From contig NZ_JBAWSY010000006.1 in the NCBI RefSeq assembly GCF_037104765.1, positions 124,001 through 188,000 on the forward strand: a stretch of 64,000 nucleotides of DNA, written 5' to 3'. This DNA is from Psychrobacillus mangrovi (GTDB lineage: Bacteria > Bacillota > Bacilli > Bacillales_A > Planococcaceae). Below, one piece after another: positions 51,851 through 60,939 of this stretch. A model generated the notes under the pieces. It was not told where the DNA came from, searched no databases, and worked only from the letters and a program-made list of their open reading frames with translations. The first letter of the stretch is position 1. Every line of letters starts with the position of its first letter. The translations under genes were made by a program, and so were the position numbers.

Positions 51851-51893
51851 TTATATACTTTCTTACCTTTTAAGAAAAGCGCAAGCGTCTATG

Positions 51894-52595
51894 TTACTTT
51901 TTACGATACCTTCGCTCGGGACGACCAATTGTTCCAAACATAACTTCGACTTCTACTTCATTATTGGAAACTAAATACTCCAGATAACGTCTGACAGTAG
52001 AGTGACTCGCGCCGAGGTTTTTTGCCAGTTCTTCCGCATTCGTGCTAGCATTCGTTTCCTTTAATTTCTGTGTGATTTTTTTTAAGGTATGCTTATCTAT
52101 GCCTTTTGGCAAGGCACCTGTTTTAGTTTCACCCAAAATGGGTTCTTCACTTTTCTTCATTCTGAAAAAATTATTCACATCATCTTGTTGTACTGTTACT
52201 AAACTAAACAATTTTATCCTCGTTTTTTTATAATGCTCAAGTGTTTCCATGAACTTATCCAGCATGATTGGCTTCATCAAGTAACTGAATGCGCCACCCC
52301 TTATAGCTTCTCTTACGGTATAAACATCATTTGCGGCGGTAATCATAATCACGTCAACATTTCTAAACTTTTTTCTAATCTCCCATAATAGATCGGTTCC
52401 TTTTATATCTGGAAGAAATACATCTAGTAAAATGAGGTCTGGGGTAAATACATTAAGTAGCTCTAATGCCTGTTTCCCCGAGCTAGTAGTAGCTACAACT
52501 TGAAAACCCTCGACTTTTTGAGTAAATCTTTCATAAATTTTTGTTGCTGTCTCATCGTCTTCAATAATCATCACTTGAATCGTTTGTTTTAACAT
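51894..52595 (-). CDS. CitB/DcuR-type response regulator (TCS 1)
   Basis: 233 residues. Receiver domain with acidic pocket IIEDDE and phospho-acceptor Asp58 in LILLDVFLPD, the Thr of ITAAN and Lys of LMKPI. The C-terminal DNA-binding domain (about 165-233) has HLKKITQKLKE-type helices and an HTH ELAKNLGASHSTVRRYLEYL followed by GTIGRPERRYRKK, typical of the CitB/DcuR/MalR family. It pairs with the kinase 14 bases upstream. Likely targets are tctCBA and/or the orphan tctC. Confidence 0.88.
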   Translation of the reverse strand: MLKQTIQVMIIEDDETATKIYERFTQKVEGFQVVATTSSGKQALELLNVFTPDLILLDVFLPDIKGTDLLWEIRKKFRNVDVIMITAANDVYTVREAIRGGAFSYLMKPIMLDKFMETLEHYKKTRIKLFSLVTVQQDDVNNFFRMKKSEEPILGETKTGALPKGIDKHTLKKITQKLKETNASTNAEELAKNLGASHSTVRRYLEYLVSNNEVEVEVMFGTIGRPERRYRKK

Positions 52596-52609
52596 ATAAC
52601 CTCACCCTC

Positions 52610-54199
52610 TCACTTTTTAGGTATAGAAATGGTAAATCGTGCTCCACCTGAATCACTAGTAGTTATATAAATCTCCCCTTGAAGGAGGTCTATTGTATTT
52701 TTTACAATCGCAAGTCCAAGACCGTGATTCTCCCCCTCTTTTGTGGTAAAACCCTCTGTGAAAATCTTCTCCTGCCATTCTTCTGGAACACCTTTCCCAT
52801 TATCTTCTATATCAAAAATGATGTCGCTTCCAAAGTCGGTAAATGAGACTTTTACATACGCTTTATCACCTTTGGCTTTGCTTGCTGATTCCATTGCATT
52901 ATCTATTAAATTTCCAAGTACAGTTAATAGTAATTTTGTATTTAATGAAGAGGGAATTTGTTTAAAATTGCTGTTTTTATCAATTTCAAATTCAACCTTT
53001 AACTCTTTTGACCTATTAATTTTTCCAAGAAGACAAGCGGCTATATAAGGGTCTTTCACAGAAGCAGATAGGAAAATAACTATATCCTGCCTCTCTCTTA
53101 CCTCATCAGAAATAAGTTCTCTTACTTCTTCATACTCCCCTAGAGTTATTAGTCCATAGATTGTATTAAGCTTATTTAAGTATTCATGATTTTGAGCACG
53201 CATATTGTCAGATATACCCTTTATTGTTGACAGTTCATCTTTTATTTCTTCAATCTCCGATGCAGGCCTAATCGTTAATACAGCCCCGCTTGCCTGTTCA
53301 TTCAGCAAAATTGGAGCTGCATCTACCATATATAGCTGATGCCCAAATAGAAAATTTTGATTGATTAAGCTTTGTTTTGTTTGAATAATTGAATCAATCA
53401 TTTTGATTAATCGGATGTTAACAATTTTCCCACCTGTTTCTATTTGATCATCGCTCAGCATTTCTCGCGCTCGCTTATTCATAGAGGTTAATTCATATCG
53501 TTTGTTTACTGCAATTGTCGCATCGCGTATGAATTCAATTGTTGCCTCTTTTTCTTTAAATAAAAATGAAATCTCTTCTGGCTCCAGATTGAAAATTAGT
53601 TTTTTAACTCTTTTTGCAATAATGACAGCTCCCGTAAAACCACCTAATACAATAAATATTAAAAATCCAAATAATTTGGAACGGTATTCTTTCACTCTTT
53701 CCTCTGCTTCAGTGTTTAAAAAACCAACGGAGGAAACACCTATAATATTTTTATCCCTATCATAAATTGGTGTTTTTGCTTTAATAGCTGAGCCTGAAAT
53801 CCCGGTTCCTTCATATATAATAGAAGCTCCCTCTTCGAACACTTTACGATTACTTGTCCCCATCGTTTCACCAATATTTTTACTCAAATGATGGGAGTAT
53901 CGAATATTTTCTTTATTTCCAATTACCACGTAGCCGGCCCCAGTTGATTTACGAATCTCCTCTGCGATAGGCTGGATAGTCAGAGAAGGGTTTGGCTCAT
54001 CGAATGCCTCAATAATTTCTTCTTTTTGAGCAACCATCTTTGCTACAGTCATTGCCTGATTCCCCAACGATTTTTCTGTAATATTTTCTATCATGGAAGA
54101 AAAAATAATGCTTACAGAAAACGCCGTCAAAATAACCACAATTGAAATAAACCCGCTTATTTGTGTTAGTAAGCTTGGTTGTTTATATTTTTCCCTCAC
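52610..54199 (-). CDS. CitA/DcuS-type sensor histidine kinase (TCS 1)
   Basis: 529 residues. Two transmembrane helices (about 15-38 and 178-198) bracket an extracytoplasmic PDC/Cache sensor with GAGYVVIGNKENIRYSHHLS, including the R-x-x-H carboxylate-binding motif of CitA-like sensors. Next are a PAS domain (~220-320), the SpoB-like phospho-acceptor helix RAQNHEYLNKLN (His338), and a HATPase domain: LIDNAMESA (N box), DNGKGVPEEW, HGLGLAIVKN. It probably senses a di- or tricarboxylate outside the cell and phosphorylates the response regulator encoded next. Confidence 0.88.
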   Translation of the reverse strand: MREKYKQPSLLTQISGFISIVVILTAFSVSIIFSSMIENITEKSLGNQAMTVAKMVAQKEEIIEAFDEPNPSLTIQPIAEEIRKSTGAGYVVIGNKENIRYSHHLSKNIGETMGTSNRKVFEEGASIIYEGTGISGSAIKAKTPIYDRDKNIIGVSSVGFLNTEAEERVKEYRSKLFGFLIFIVLGGFTGAVIIAKRVKKLIFNLEPEEISFLFKEKEATIEFIRDATIAVNKRYELTSMNKRAREMLSDDQIETGGKIVNIRLIKMIDSIIQTKQSLINQNFLFGHQLYMVDAAPILLNEQASGAVLTIRPASEIEEIKDELSTIKGISDNMRAQNHEYLNKLNTIYGLITLGEYEEVRELISDEVRERQDIVIFLSASVKDPYIAACLLGKINRSKELKVEFEIDKNSNFKQIPSSLNTKLLLTVLGNLIDNAMESASKAKGDKAYVKVSFTDFGSDIIFDIEDNGKGVPEEWQEKIFTEGFTTKEGENHGLGLAIVKNTIDLLQGEIYITTSDSGGARFTISIPKK

Positions 54200-54289
54200 A
54201 AATTTGCCCTGCTTTCCTTTATACCCTCACTTTCTACGCGCCAGGTACTTCTATTTATCGGTATCAACAATTCCGGACACAATAGTTTT

Positions 54290-54328
54290 AAAAAAAATGC
54301 AGACTCTCACAAGCGGAGTCTGCATCCC
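54290..54328 (-). terminator. terminator of tctCBA operon
   Basis: ATGCAGACTC and GAGTCTGCAT arms, with TTTTTTTT on the minus strand. Confidence 0.85.
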
Positions 54329-54330
54329 TA

Positions 54331-55857
54331 TTAACCTTCTTCATTTATAATAACTTTTCTTCCCCTAAGCTTGAGTAATAAAGGAACTAACAACCATGCT
54401 GCAGCTATAATAATAAAAACTAGAGACAATGGTTTCGTAAAGAAAATACTAAAATCCCCATTTGAAATCGTTAAAGCACGGCGCATGTTGTTTTCAATCA
54501 TTGGTCCAAGTACAAGTGCCAGCACTAGAGGAGCTACTGGGTAATCGTTCTTCGAAAGTAGATAACCAAGAACCCCACAGACCAACAATATGAACAAGTC
54601 AAAGGTAGTATATTGTACTGCGTAAACACCGAAGAATGAGATAGCAACAATCATCGGTATTAGATATTTTTTCGGTGTCTCAATTATTTTTGCAAAGACG
54701 CGTACTAATGGCATATTTAGCAAAAGTAGCATTAAGTTTCCGATGAACATACTTGCAATAAGACCCCAGGCAACTTCTGGATGGTCATCAAATAGAAGTG
54801 GACCCGGTTGAATGTTGTACATAATCAGTGCACCCATAAGTATTGCAGTTGTACCTGATCCAGGTATTCCTAACGTTAAAAGTGGAATCATAGCACCACC
54901 TGATGCTGCATTATTTGCTGACTCTGGCCCAGCTACCCCAGCGATATGGCCAGTTCCAAATTTCTCAGGAGTTTTACTGAATTTTTTCTCTGCGATGTAA
55001 GAGAAGAATGAGGCAAGTGTAGCACCAGCACCCGGTAAAACACCGATAAAGAATCCTAAAATCGAACCACGCGCAATAGGAACAGCACTATCCTTCATAT
55101 CTTGCTTCGTTGGTAATATTCGATGTATTTTCGCAATTGCTCCTGTCTCTTCATCCCGCTCTAATATTGTTTTAAATACTTCTCCGAGGGCAAATAATCC
55201 AACTGCGATTGTTAAAAATTCGAATCCTGAATATAAAATTGGAAGATCATATGTAAAGCGGGCAATTCCAGAAACCCCGTCAATTCCTACTGTTCCTAGC
55301 ATAAGTCCGAAAACGGTCATCATTAAGGCCTTTGTCATCGATTTTCCAGCTAATCCGCTCACTGCTGCTAATCCTAATAACATCAATGAAAAATATTCTG
55401 CTGGTCCAAATTTTACCGCAACATTCGAGAGTGGCTCAGCTAATAGAACAAGTCCTATTAACGAAATAATCCCTGCAAAAAACGACCCAATTGCCGATAT
55501 AGCCAAAGCTGCTCCAGCTCGACCTTGTTTCGCCATTTGATAACCGTCTAAGGTCGTCACAACAGAAGAGGATTCTCCTGGTGTATTTAATAAAATAGAA
55601 GTTGTAGAACCTCCGTACATTGCTCCGTAATATACTCCTGCTAATAATATAATTGAACTTGCTGCAGCTGCTTCAGTCGGCATTCCTGATGTAATCGTCG
55701 CTGTTACTGGTATTAAAAGTGCAACCCCACTCATCGGACCAATTCCTGGTAGTACACCTACCGCCGTACCGATTATAACACCGACCAATGCGAATAATAT
55801 ATTATGCCACTGAAAGGCTATTGCAAATCCATCTGCTAGGAAATTTAATGTATCCAT
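54331..55857 (-). CDS. tctA: tripartite tricarboxylate transporter permease, large subunit
   Basis: 508 residues with about 12 transmembrane helices. Motifs GTAVGVLPGIGPMSGVALLI near the N-terminus, YGGSTTSILLNTPGESSSVV, and GFFIGVLPGAGATLASFFSY with GIPGSGTTAILMGAL in the second half, the hallmark glycine-rich repeats of TctA. It forms the Na+- or proton-coupled channel for citrate-like substrates together with TctB and TctC. It follows tctB by 18 bases and a strong terminator ends the operon. Confidence 0.92.
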   Translation of the reverse strand: MDTLNFLADGFAIAFQWHNILFALVGVIIGTAVGVLPGIGPMSGVALLIPVTATITSGMPTEAAAASSIILLAGVYYGAMYGGSTTSILLNTPGESSSVVTTLDGYQMAKQGRAGAALAISAIGSFFAGIISLIGLVLLAEPLSNVAVKFGPAEYFSLMLLGLAAVSGLAGKSMTKALMMTVFGLMLGTVGIDGVSGIARFTYDLPILYSGFEFLTIAVGLFALGEVFKTILERDEETGAIAKIHRILPTKQDMKDSAVPIARGSILGFFIGVLPGAGATLASFFSYIAEKKFSKTPEKFGTGHIAGVAGPESANNAASGGAMIPLLTLGIPGSGTTAILMGALIMYNIQPGPLLFDDHPEVAWGLIASMFIGNLMLLLLNMPLVRVFAKIIETPKKYLIPMIVAISFFGVYAVQYTTFDLFILLVCGVLGYLLSKNDYPVAPLVLALVLGPMIENNMRRALTISNGDFSIFFTKPLSLVFIIIAAAWLLVPLLLKLRGRKVIINEEG

Positions 55858-55875
55858 TCCTTAACTCCTCCTTCC

Positions 55876-56325
55876 TTAAAAAAGTGGGAATCCTGGCAAT
55901 GAACCGCCAAGAAGCTCCGAAAATAAATAATAAACGCCAAACGAAAAGACTGCTGCTATAACTAAGGAAGGAATTGTTTTTCCTCGTTCCATCGTTTGAA
56001 AAGCGATTAATAAAAATAGAAAAGTGGATACGACATAGCCAACTTTCTCTAAGAAAAATGCATATAGTACTGCGCTCCCAAAAATGATAATGAACTTCTT
56101 ATACTGCAATTTCTCTTTCTTTGAATCTTCCGTTTTATATTTAAAAGTTTCATATAAAAGGCGAATACTCAGTGCTACTAAAATAATACCAAGCCACATT
56201 GGAAATATTTTCGGTCCTACCGTTGACCCATATGCACTATCTGAAATTCGTTGACTCTCTACAAAAAATAGAATTCCTATTAATAAAAAGGCTATTCCTG
56301 CTATTTGATCAAATCTTTTATTCAT
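55876..56325 (-). CDS. tctB: tripartite tricarboxylate transporter small subunit
   Basis: 149 residues from ATG 56325 with AAGGAGAT upstream (an upstream in-frame ATG has none). Four transmembrane helices, start MNKRFDQIAGIAFLLIGILF, then SAYGSTVGPKIFPMWLGIIL, the TctB pattern. It sits between tctC and tctA; a hairpin lies between it and tctC. Confidence 0.87.
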   Translation of the reverse strand: MNKRFDQIAGIAFLLIGILFFVESQRISDSAYGSTVGPKIFPMWLGIILVALSIRLLYETFKYKTEDSKKEKLQYKKFIIIFGSAVLYAFFLEKVGYVVSTFLFLLIAFQTMERGKTIPSLVIAAVFSFGVYYLFSELLGGSLPGFPLF

Positions 56326-56346
56326 CGTACATCTCCTTACTATTAG

Positions 56347-56372
56347 AAAAGGCGGCAACTATGGCCGCCAAT
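56347..56372 (-). terminator. intra-operon hairpin between tctC and tctB
   Basis: GGCGGC, seven-base loop, GCCGCC and TTTTCT on the minus strand. It could lower tctBA expression relative to the binding protein, a common arrangement. Confidence 0.7.
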
Positions 56373-56377
56373 TCTTT

Positions 56378-57418
56378 TTATTTTTGCATGCCAAGTGCTG
56401 TTAATAATTCAACAATCACTTTATCTTGATCTTCTAAATAAGTAGTAAAGTCTTCTGCGTTACGGTATTCACTAGCCCAACCATTTTTCGTTAGCTCAGC
56501 TTTCCACTCTTCTGTTTCTACCATTTTTCCTAGTTTTTCAGACCAATAGTTTTTAGCGTCCTCTGACATTTCCTTCGGTCCGAAAAGACCACGCCAAATA
56601 GTAAATTCTGCATCAATACCAGACTCTTTAAATGTTGGTACGTCAGCTAAATCACCTTCTAAACGCTCAGTAGAGCTAACTGCAAGCACGCGTACATCGC
56701 CTGATTTTACATAAGTAGCAATCGTAGATGCATCCGTCGCAATTACGTCCGCATTCCCACCAAGTAGAGCTGCAACAGCTTCTCCACCACCATCATACGA
56801 TACATACTTAACTGTTTTCGGATCTACTCCAGCTTTAAATGCTGGTAAAACTCCTACTAAATGGTCCATTGATCCAGGTGCTGAACCACCCGCTAGTGTT
56901 AATGCCTTTGGATCAGCTTTAATCGCATCTAAAACGTCTTGTAGTGTTTTAAAAGCTGAATCATTTTTTACTACAATAGCACCGTAGTCACGAGTTAGTT
57001 GAGCTAATGGTGTTGTATCTTTGTAGCCGTAAGGACTGTTTCCTTCCGCTTTGTTGTTATTAATAAGAATCGGTGGTGATTTTACCATCAACACATAATC
57101 GTTCTTTGCTTCTTTCGTTGCAAATTCCGCCATGTAAACTGCTCCGCCGCCACCTGGTTTATTTTCAACTGTGATTGGTTTTTCGATCAATTTTGTATCA
57201 TTCATCGTTTTAGCAATTGCTCTAGCAGTTAAATCCCATCCACCACCAGCACCCGATGGAGCAACTAGTGTAATATTATTCTTTGGGTAATCAGATGCAG
57301 TGCTTTTACTTCCAGTACTACTACTACTGCTTGCACCTTCATCGGATGAACAAGCTGCTAATCCAATTGCTAATGAAGCAACTAAAGCAACAGATGATAA
57401 TTTATTCCACATTTTCAT
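56378..57418 (-). CDS. tctC: tripartite tricarboxylate transporter substrate-binding protein
   Basis: 346 residues. Lipoprotein signal peptide with lipobox LAAC (Cys near 23) followed by a Ser-rich linker. The Bug/TctC domain contains KNNITLVAPSGAGGGWDLTA, VENKPGGGGAVYMAEF, LTLAGGSAPGSMDHLVGVLP and EFTIWRGLFGPKEM. Highly similar to the orphan copy at 49060. First gene of tctC-tctB-tctA; a cre site lies 25 bases upstream. It is placed between two CitA/CitB-type two-component systems, which probably control it. Confidence 0.9.
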   Translation of the reverse strand: MKMWNKLSSVALVASLAIGLAACSSDEGASSSSSTGSKSTASDYPKNNITLVAPSGAGGGWDLTARAIAKTMNDTKLIEKPITVENKPGGGGAVYMAEFATKEAKNDYVLMVKSPPILINNNKAEGNSPYGYKDTTPLAQLTRDYGAIVVKNDSAFKTLQDVLDAIKADPKALTLAGGSAPGSMDHLVGVLPAFKAGVDPKTVKYVSYDGGGEAVAALLGGNADVIATDASTIATYVKSGDVRVLAVSSTERLEGDLADVPTFKESGIDAEFTIWRGLFGPKEMSEDAKNYWSEKLGKMVETEEWKAELTKNGWASEYRNAEDFTTYLEDQDKVIVELLTALGMQK

Positions 57419-57442
57419 TTTAAATCCCCCTTAACCCCTTTT

Positions 57443-57457
57443 TGTTAGCGTTTTCAT
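57443..57457 (-). promoter_or_regulatory. CcpA cre site before tctCBA
   Basis: Minus strand ATGAAAACGCTAACA fits the cre consensus WTGNAANCGNWNNCW at every position, 25 bases upstream of the tctC start. Confidence 0.75.
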
Positions 57458-57551
57458 TCGCTTGTTTCTAATTTATCAAAACATTACGCAAATTCAATGC
57501 TTTTGGTGATAAGTTGGATAAAGGCTATTTAGTTCATTTTGTTCATATTGT

Positions 57552-58244
57552 TCACGACGAATGGATAAAGTATCTTCGCTCTGGTCTACCAACAGTTCCG
57601 TATATAAGCTCTGCATAAACAATCTTTTCCGAGACGAGGTATTCTAAATAACGTCTGGCAGTGGATCTGCTCACACCTACTTGTAAACCAAGAGATTCCG
57701 CTGTAATCCCTTCCTTGATTGTTTTAATTTGATTTACGATTTTTTCTTTCGTAATTGGATCGATTCCTTTTGGTGGTATAGATTCTAAATGCTGTGTATG
57801 CGTCACTTTATTGTTCCAAAGAGACTTGATCAGTTCTTCGTGGACATTGCCTTTGCCAGTGAGAATATTTCTTTTTTCTTTATAAGCTAAAAGACTTTCC
57901 TTGAACTTTTCAAATGTTAATGGCTTCAGAATATAATCTGCTACACCACCACGAAATGCTTTTTTTACAATATCCGCCTCTGCTGCAGCAGTGATGAAAA
58001 TAATATCTGTATCTGGACTATGCTCTTGAATAAAAGCTAACAAGTCAGTACCTAAAACATCTGGTAAATACACATCTAGTAAAACCAAATCTGGCTTATA
58101 AGAAATGATCCAATCCTTCGCTTCATCTCCTGTAAACGCAGAACCAATGACCTGGAATTCCTCTAATTTTTCTATAAATCGTCGATGGATATCTGATATT
58201 CTTTTGTCATCTTCCACTATTAATATTTCAATTTGGTTTGTCAT
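57552..58244 (-). CDS. CitB/DcuR-type response regulator (TCS 2)
   Basis: 230 residues from ATG 58244 (AAGGGGG upstream). Receiver with IVEDDKRIS, phospho-acceptor Asp57 in LVLLDVYLPD, ITAAAE and ILKPLTF. C-terminal HTH region SLGLQVGVSRSTARRYLEYL and YGTVGRPERRYF. Its start overlaps the kinase gene by 17 bases. It reads toward tctC, so it is the nearer candidate regulator of tctCBA. Confidence 0.88.
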   Translation of the reverse strand: MTNQIEILIVEDDKRISDIHRRFIEKLEEFQVIGSAFTGDEAKDWIISYKPDLVLLDVYLPDVLGTDLLAFIQEHSPDTDIIFITAAAEADIVKKAFRGGVADYILKPLTFEKFKESLLAYKEKRNILTGKGNVHEELIKSLWNNKVTHTQHLESIPPKGIDPITKEKIVNQIKTIKEGITAESLGLQVGVSRSTARRYLEYLVSEKIVYAELIYGTVGRPERRYFIHSS

Positions 58245-59838
58245 GTAAATAACCCCCTTTTGGAATCGAAACGATAAACAATGCTCCTCCAAGATCGCCT
58301 CTTTCTAAAGCAATAGAACCGCCCAAATCATTCACATTTTCCTTTACCTTCACCAAACCATATCCGCGATTTTCCTCTTTCTTCGTAGAAACTCCTTCCT
58401 TCCAAATATCATTTAGTACTCCCTCTTCTATCCCTTTTCCTGAATCTTCTACTTCAATTAAAATTTCTTCTCCATTATCTAATATGAACACTCGGACAAT
58501 TCGTTCATCTTCTAGTAAACCCTCAACAGCTTCAAAACCATTCGTTACTAAGTTTCCGATAATCGAAACAAAGAGGTGTTTTTGTAAGTGTTTTGGCAGC
58601 TTTTCTAAGTAACTGTCTTCATCTAAAACAAACCGCACCTTTAATTCCTTTGCACGATTTAATAAGCCAATAACAATCCCACCAAGGAATGGATCCTGTA
58701 AATGTTTCGTCATGAATTGAATTAATGACTGGTGTTCGGCTGTCTCTACATGAATTAAACTCAGTGCTTCCTCATAAGAATTTAGTTGAATAAGGCCTGA
58801 AATGGTATATAAAAAGTTGTTATATTCATGTGTCTGTGCACGTAAAGCCTCTGTATATCGCTTCACTTGCGATAGCTCTTCTGCTAACCGATCAATATCG
58901 GACTGGAGGCGAAAACTCGAGACGGCTCCCACAATATTGTCTCCCACTCGAATCGGAATACGGTTGACAATCGCTTTCTTCCCTCGAATCTCCATAGGAC
59001 GGTCAAACTGATTTTCTCCAGACTCCATAACTTGGGGTAGATTAGTATTTGGTATCACTTCCCAAATACTACGACCAACTAGCTCTGTCTGCTCTGGTAA
59101 CGATAATATTTCGTGTGCTGCTAAGTTGACCATCGTAATCACACCATTTGCATCGACCATAATAATCCCTTCCCGTACTGATTCAATTAATGCATTACGC
59201 TCTGTAAATAAACTCGCAATTTCTGAAGGCTCGAGATTAAATATTTCTTTTTTAATATTGCGTGCTAATATGCTAGAACCAACAGTTCCTATTAAAATTG
59301 CTATTACAACGATATATGCAATATTATCCACATACTGCATGAAAATCAATGCAATATTATCCTTTAAAAAGCCAACAGAAATAACCCCTATGATTTCTCC
59401 ACTTTCATCGAAAACAGGTGCTTTCCCTCTTAATGCTGTTCCCAACGAACCAGTAGCTTCTGATATATAAGATTTCCCATAAATTAGTGCTTGCTCATTA
59501 TCATCTCCGACCATTTTTTGCCCAATTCTTTCCTTCACAGGATGGGCATAGCGGATTCCTTCTTTATTGCCAATAACTACATATTCCGCACCTATCCTCT
59601 TCTCGATAGATGTTGCAATCGGCTGAAGAACTTCAGTAGGATTCTCCGATTGAAAACCAGCAATAATATCTTGTCGTTCTGCTGTAGTAATTGCAATGCT
59701 AAGTGCTCTCTCCCCTATTTGTCTTTCAATCGCATGCGAAATGATAAAGTAAAAGGATATTCCAATAACTATTGCCACTAACGAAACGAATAAAGCTCCA
59801 AATCTAAAAATACGTGCTTGTAATGAATTCTTTTTCAT
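58228..59838 (-). CDS. CitA/DcuS-type sensor histidine kinase (TCS 2)
   Basis: 536 residues from ATG 59838 with GGGGGTAG upstream. Transmembrane helices near 12-34 and 172-195, PDC/Cache sensor with IGAEYVVIGNKEGIRYAHPV and ALRGKAPVFDESGEIIGVIS (carboxylate-binding Arg, His and Lys/Arg positions present), PAS domain with MVDANGVITMVNLAAHEIL, phospho-acceptor helix RAQTHEYNNFLYTISG (His337) and HATPase DSGKGIEEG...GYGLVKVKENV. The gene starts one base after the AEC transporter stop, so transporter, kinase and regulator form one operon. Confidence 0.88.
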   Translation of the reverse strand: MKKNSLQARIFRFGALFVSLVAIVIGISFYFIISHAIERQIGERALSIAITTAERQDIIAGFQSENPTEVLQPIATSIEKRIGAEYVVIGNKEGIRYAHPVKERIGQKMVGDDNEQALIYGKSYISEATGSLGTALRGKAPVFDESGEIIGVISVGFLKDNIALIFMQYVDNIAYIVVIAILIGTVGSSILARNIKKEIFNLEPSEIASLFTERNALIESVREGIIMVDANGVITMVNLAAHEILSLPEQTELVGRSIWEVIPNTNLPQVMESGENQFDRPMEIRGKKAIVNRIPIRVGDNIVGAVSSFRLQSDIDRLAEELSQVKRYTEALRAQTHEYNNFLYTISGLIQLNSYEEALSLIHVETAEHQSLIQFMTKHLQDPFLGGIVIGLLNRAKELKVRFVLDEDSYLEKLPKHLQKHLFVSIIGNLVTNGFEAVEGLLEDERIVRVFILDNGEEILIEVEDSGKGIEEGVLNDIWKEGVSTKKEENRGYGLVKVKENVNDLGGSIALERGDLGGALFIVSIPKGGYLHDKPN

Positions 59839-59839
59839 A

Positions 59840-60769
59840 CTACCCCCACAAAACTTTCGACAAATAAATAACAATTGTCACGGTGATGCAACTAACAACC
59901 GTTGAAAATAATACAATCTGTGCTGCTAAATTCGGTTCAATATCATATTCCAGTGCAAGTGTAGAGCTATTACGTGAAGTTGGGAATGCACTTGCAATGA
60001 ATAAGGATTGGGCCACCACACCATCAAAATTCATTAGCATAATCAGTCCAAACGCAAGCATCGGGCCTAATACTAACCTTCCAATTGTGCTTGTTAATAT
60101 AACCTTATTAAATATTGTTTTAATATCGAGCTGAGCTAACTGTGCTCCTAACGTAATAAGTGCAATGGAAATAAATGCATTTGCCAAGTAATCCAATGGT
60201 ATTCGTAAAGACATTGGAATACCAATATTCCAAATGTTCATGACTGCTCCAATGATTAAAGCATGTACTAGGGGCAGACGTAGTAAGTCACGTATAATAT
60301 CTAACCCTGACTTCGTGGAAGAAATTAAATTATATAAACCGTATGTATAGGTAATAATATTTTGGAAAATCACAATAATAATTTGAATTGAAGTACCAAG
60401 AGGATTGGCAGCGAATAACATCTGACTGACCGGAATCCCATAGTTCCCAGAATTGATGAGTACAATACTATTTTTATAAATAGCCGCTTGATTCCTATTT
60501 AATTTTAGTAGTTTGCTAACAACTGTCCCCAAAATCATTAAACAAATACTGAAAATCAGTAGGTACAAAACAATTTCACCCATTACAGAGGCATTTACTT
60601 TTGTTTCATAAATATTAACAAAGACTGCTGCTGGCATTAAACAGTACGTGATTAAATTCGATAAAGCCTTTAAATTAAACTGAAACTTTAGCTGTAGAGC
60701 TGCTCCTATCCCCAACATGATCAGAATAGGTGCAACAACTTGAAAAAACACCATCCCTAAATAAACCAT
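59840..60769 (-). CDS. AEC family transporter (malate permease/auxin efflux carrier-like)
   Basis: 309 residues with ten predicted transmembrane helices in two five-helix halves. Motifs VVAPILIMLGIGAALQ at the start, YCLMPAAVFVNIYE, SIVLINSGNYGIPVSQMLFA and ASAFPTSRNSSTLALEYD (the conserved crossover region). Family members move organic acids such as malate. It is co-transcribed with the kinase and response regulator downstream (1-base gap), so it likely transports the same carboxylate and might act as co-sensor. Confidence 0.83.
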   Translation of the reverse strand: MVYLGMVFFQVVAPILIMLGIGAALQLKFQFNLKALSNLITYCLMPAAVFVNIYETKVNASVMGEIVLYLLIFSICLMILGTVVSKLLKLNRNQAAIYKNSIVLINSGNYGIPVSQMLFAANPLGTSIQIIIVIFQNIITYTYGLYNLISSTKSGLDIIRDLLRLPLVHALIIGAVMNIWNIGIPMSLRIPLDYLANAFISIALITLGAQLAQLDIKTIFNKVILTSTIGRLVLGPMLAFGLIMLMNFDGVVAQSLFIASAFPTSRNSSTLALEYDIEPNLAAQIVLFSTVVSCITVTIVIYLSKVLWG

Positions 60770-60849
60770 CCCAATTGCCCCATTTCAACAAGCATTTTCT
60801 TATTTCAGAATATTATCTCACTTTTCTTAATGTACTACTAGACATCATT

Positions 60850-60882
60850 TGTGTTAACCAAAAATAAAAATAGGTTTACACA
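60850..60882. promoter_or_regulatory. BirA-type biotin operator
   Basis: TGTGTTAACC (60850-60859) and GGTTTACACA (60873-60882) are inverted with one mismatch and a 13-bp spacer, matching the bipartite GTTAAC-type BirA operator. It covers the -35 of the bioYB promoter. Confidence 0.7.
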
Positions 60883-60903
60883 TTTATTTAAAGTTCATAT
60901 AAT
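60875..60903 (+). promoter_or_regulatory. sigma-A promoter of bioY-bioB
   Basis: TTTACA (60875-60880), 17-bp spacer, TATAAT (60898-60903). The -35 lies within the right half of the BirA operator. Confidence 0.75.
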
Positions 60904-60939
60904 TAAAGATATAAAAGAAAAGAGAGGTGTGGAGTTGAA

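Larger units (their letters stand above)
50982..51893. other. repeat-rich gap without genes
   Basis: 912 bp. It begins and ends with near-identical AAGCGCAAGCG motifs (50985 and 51876), holds a very strong terminator (51075-51118) and a GC-rich interspersed repeat with a nested insertion (51517-51850). Plus-strand frames through the repeat are not coding-like. Confidence 0.6.

Noticed and set aside
51636..51974. 112-codon plus frame through GC-rich repeat
   Set aside because: Frame arises from the interspersed repeat and overlaps the response regulator gene on the other strand.
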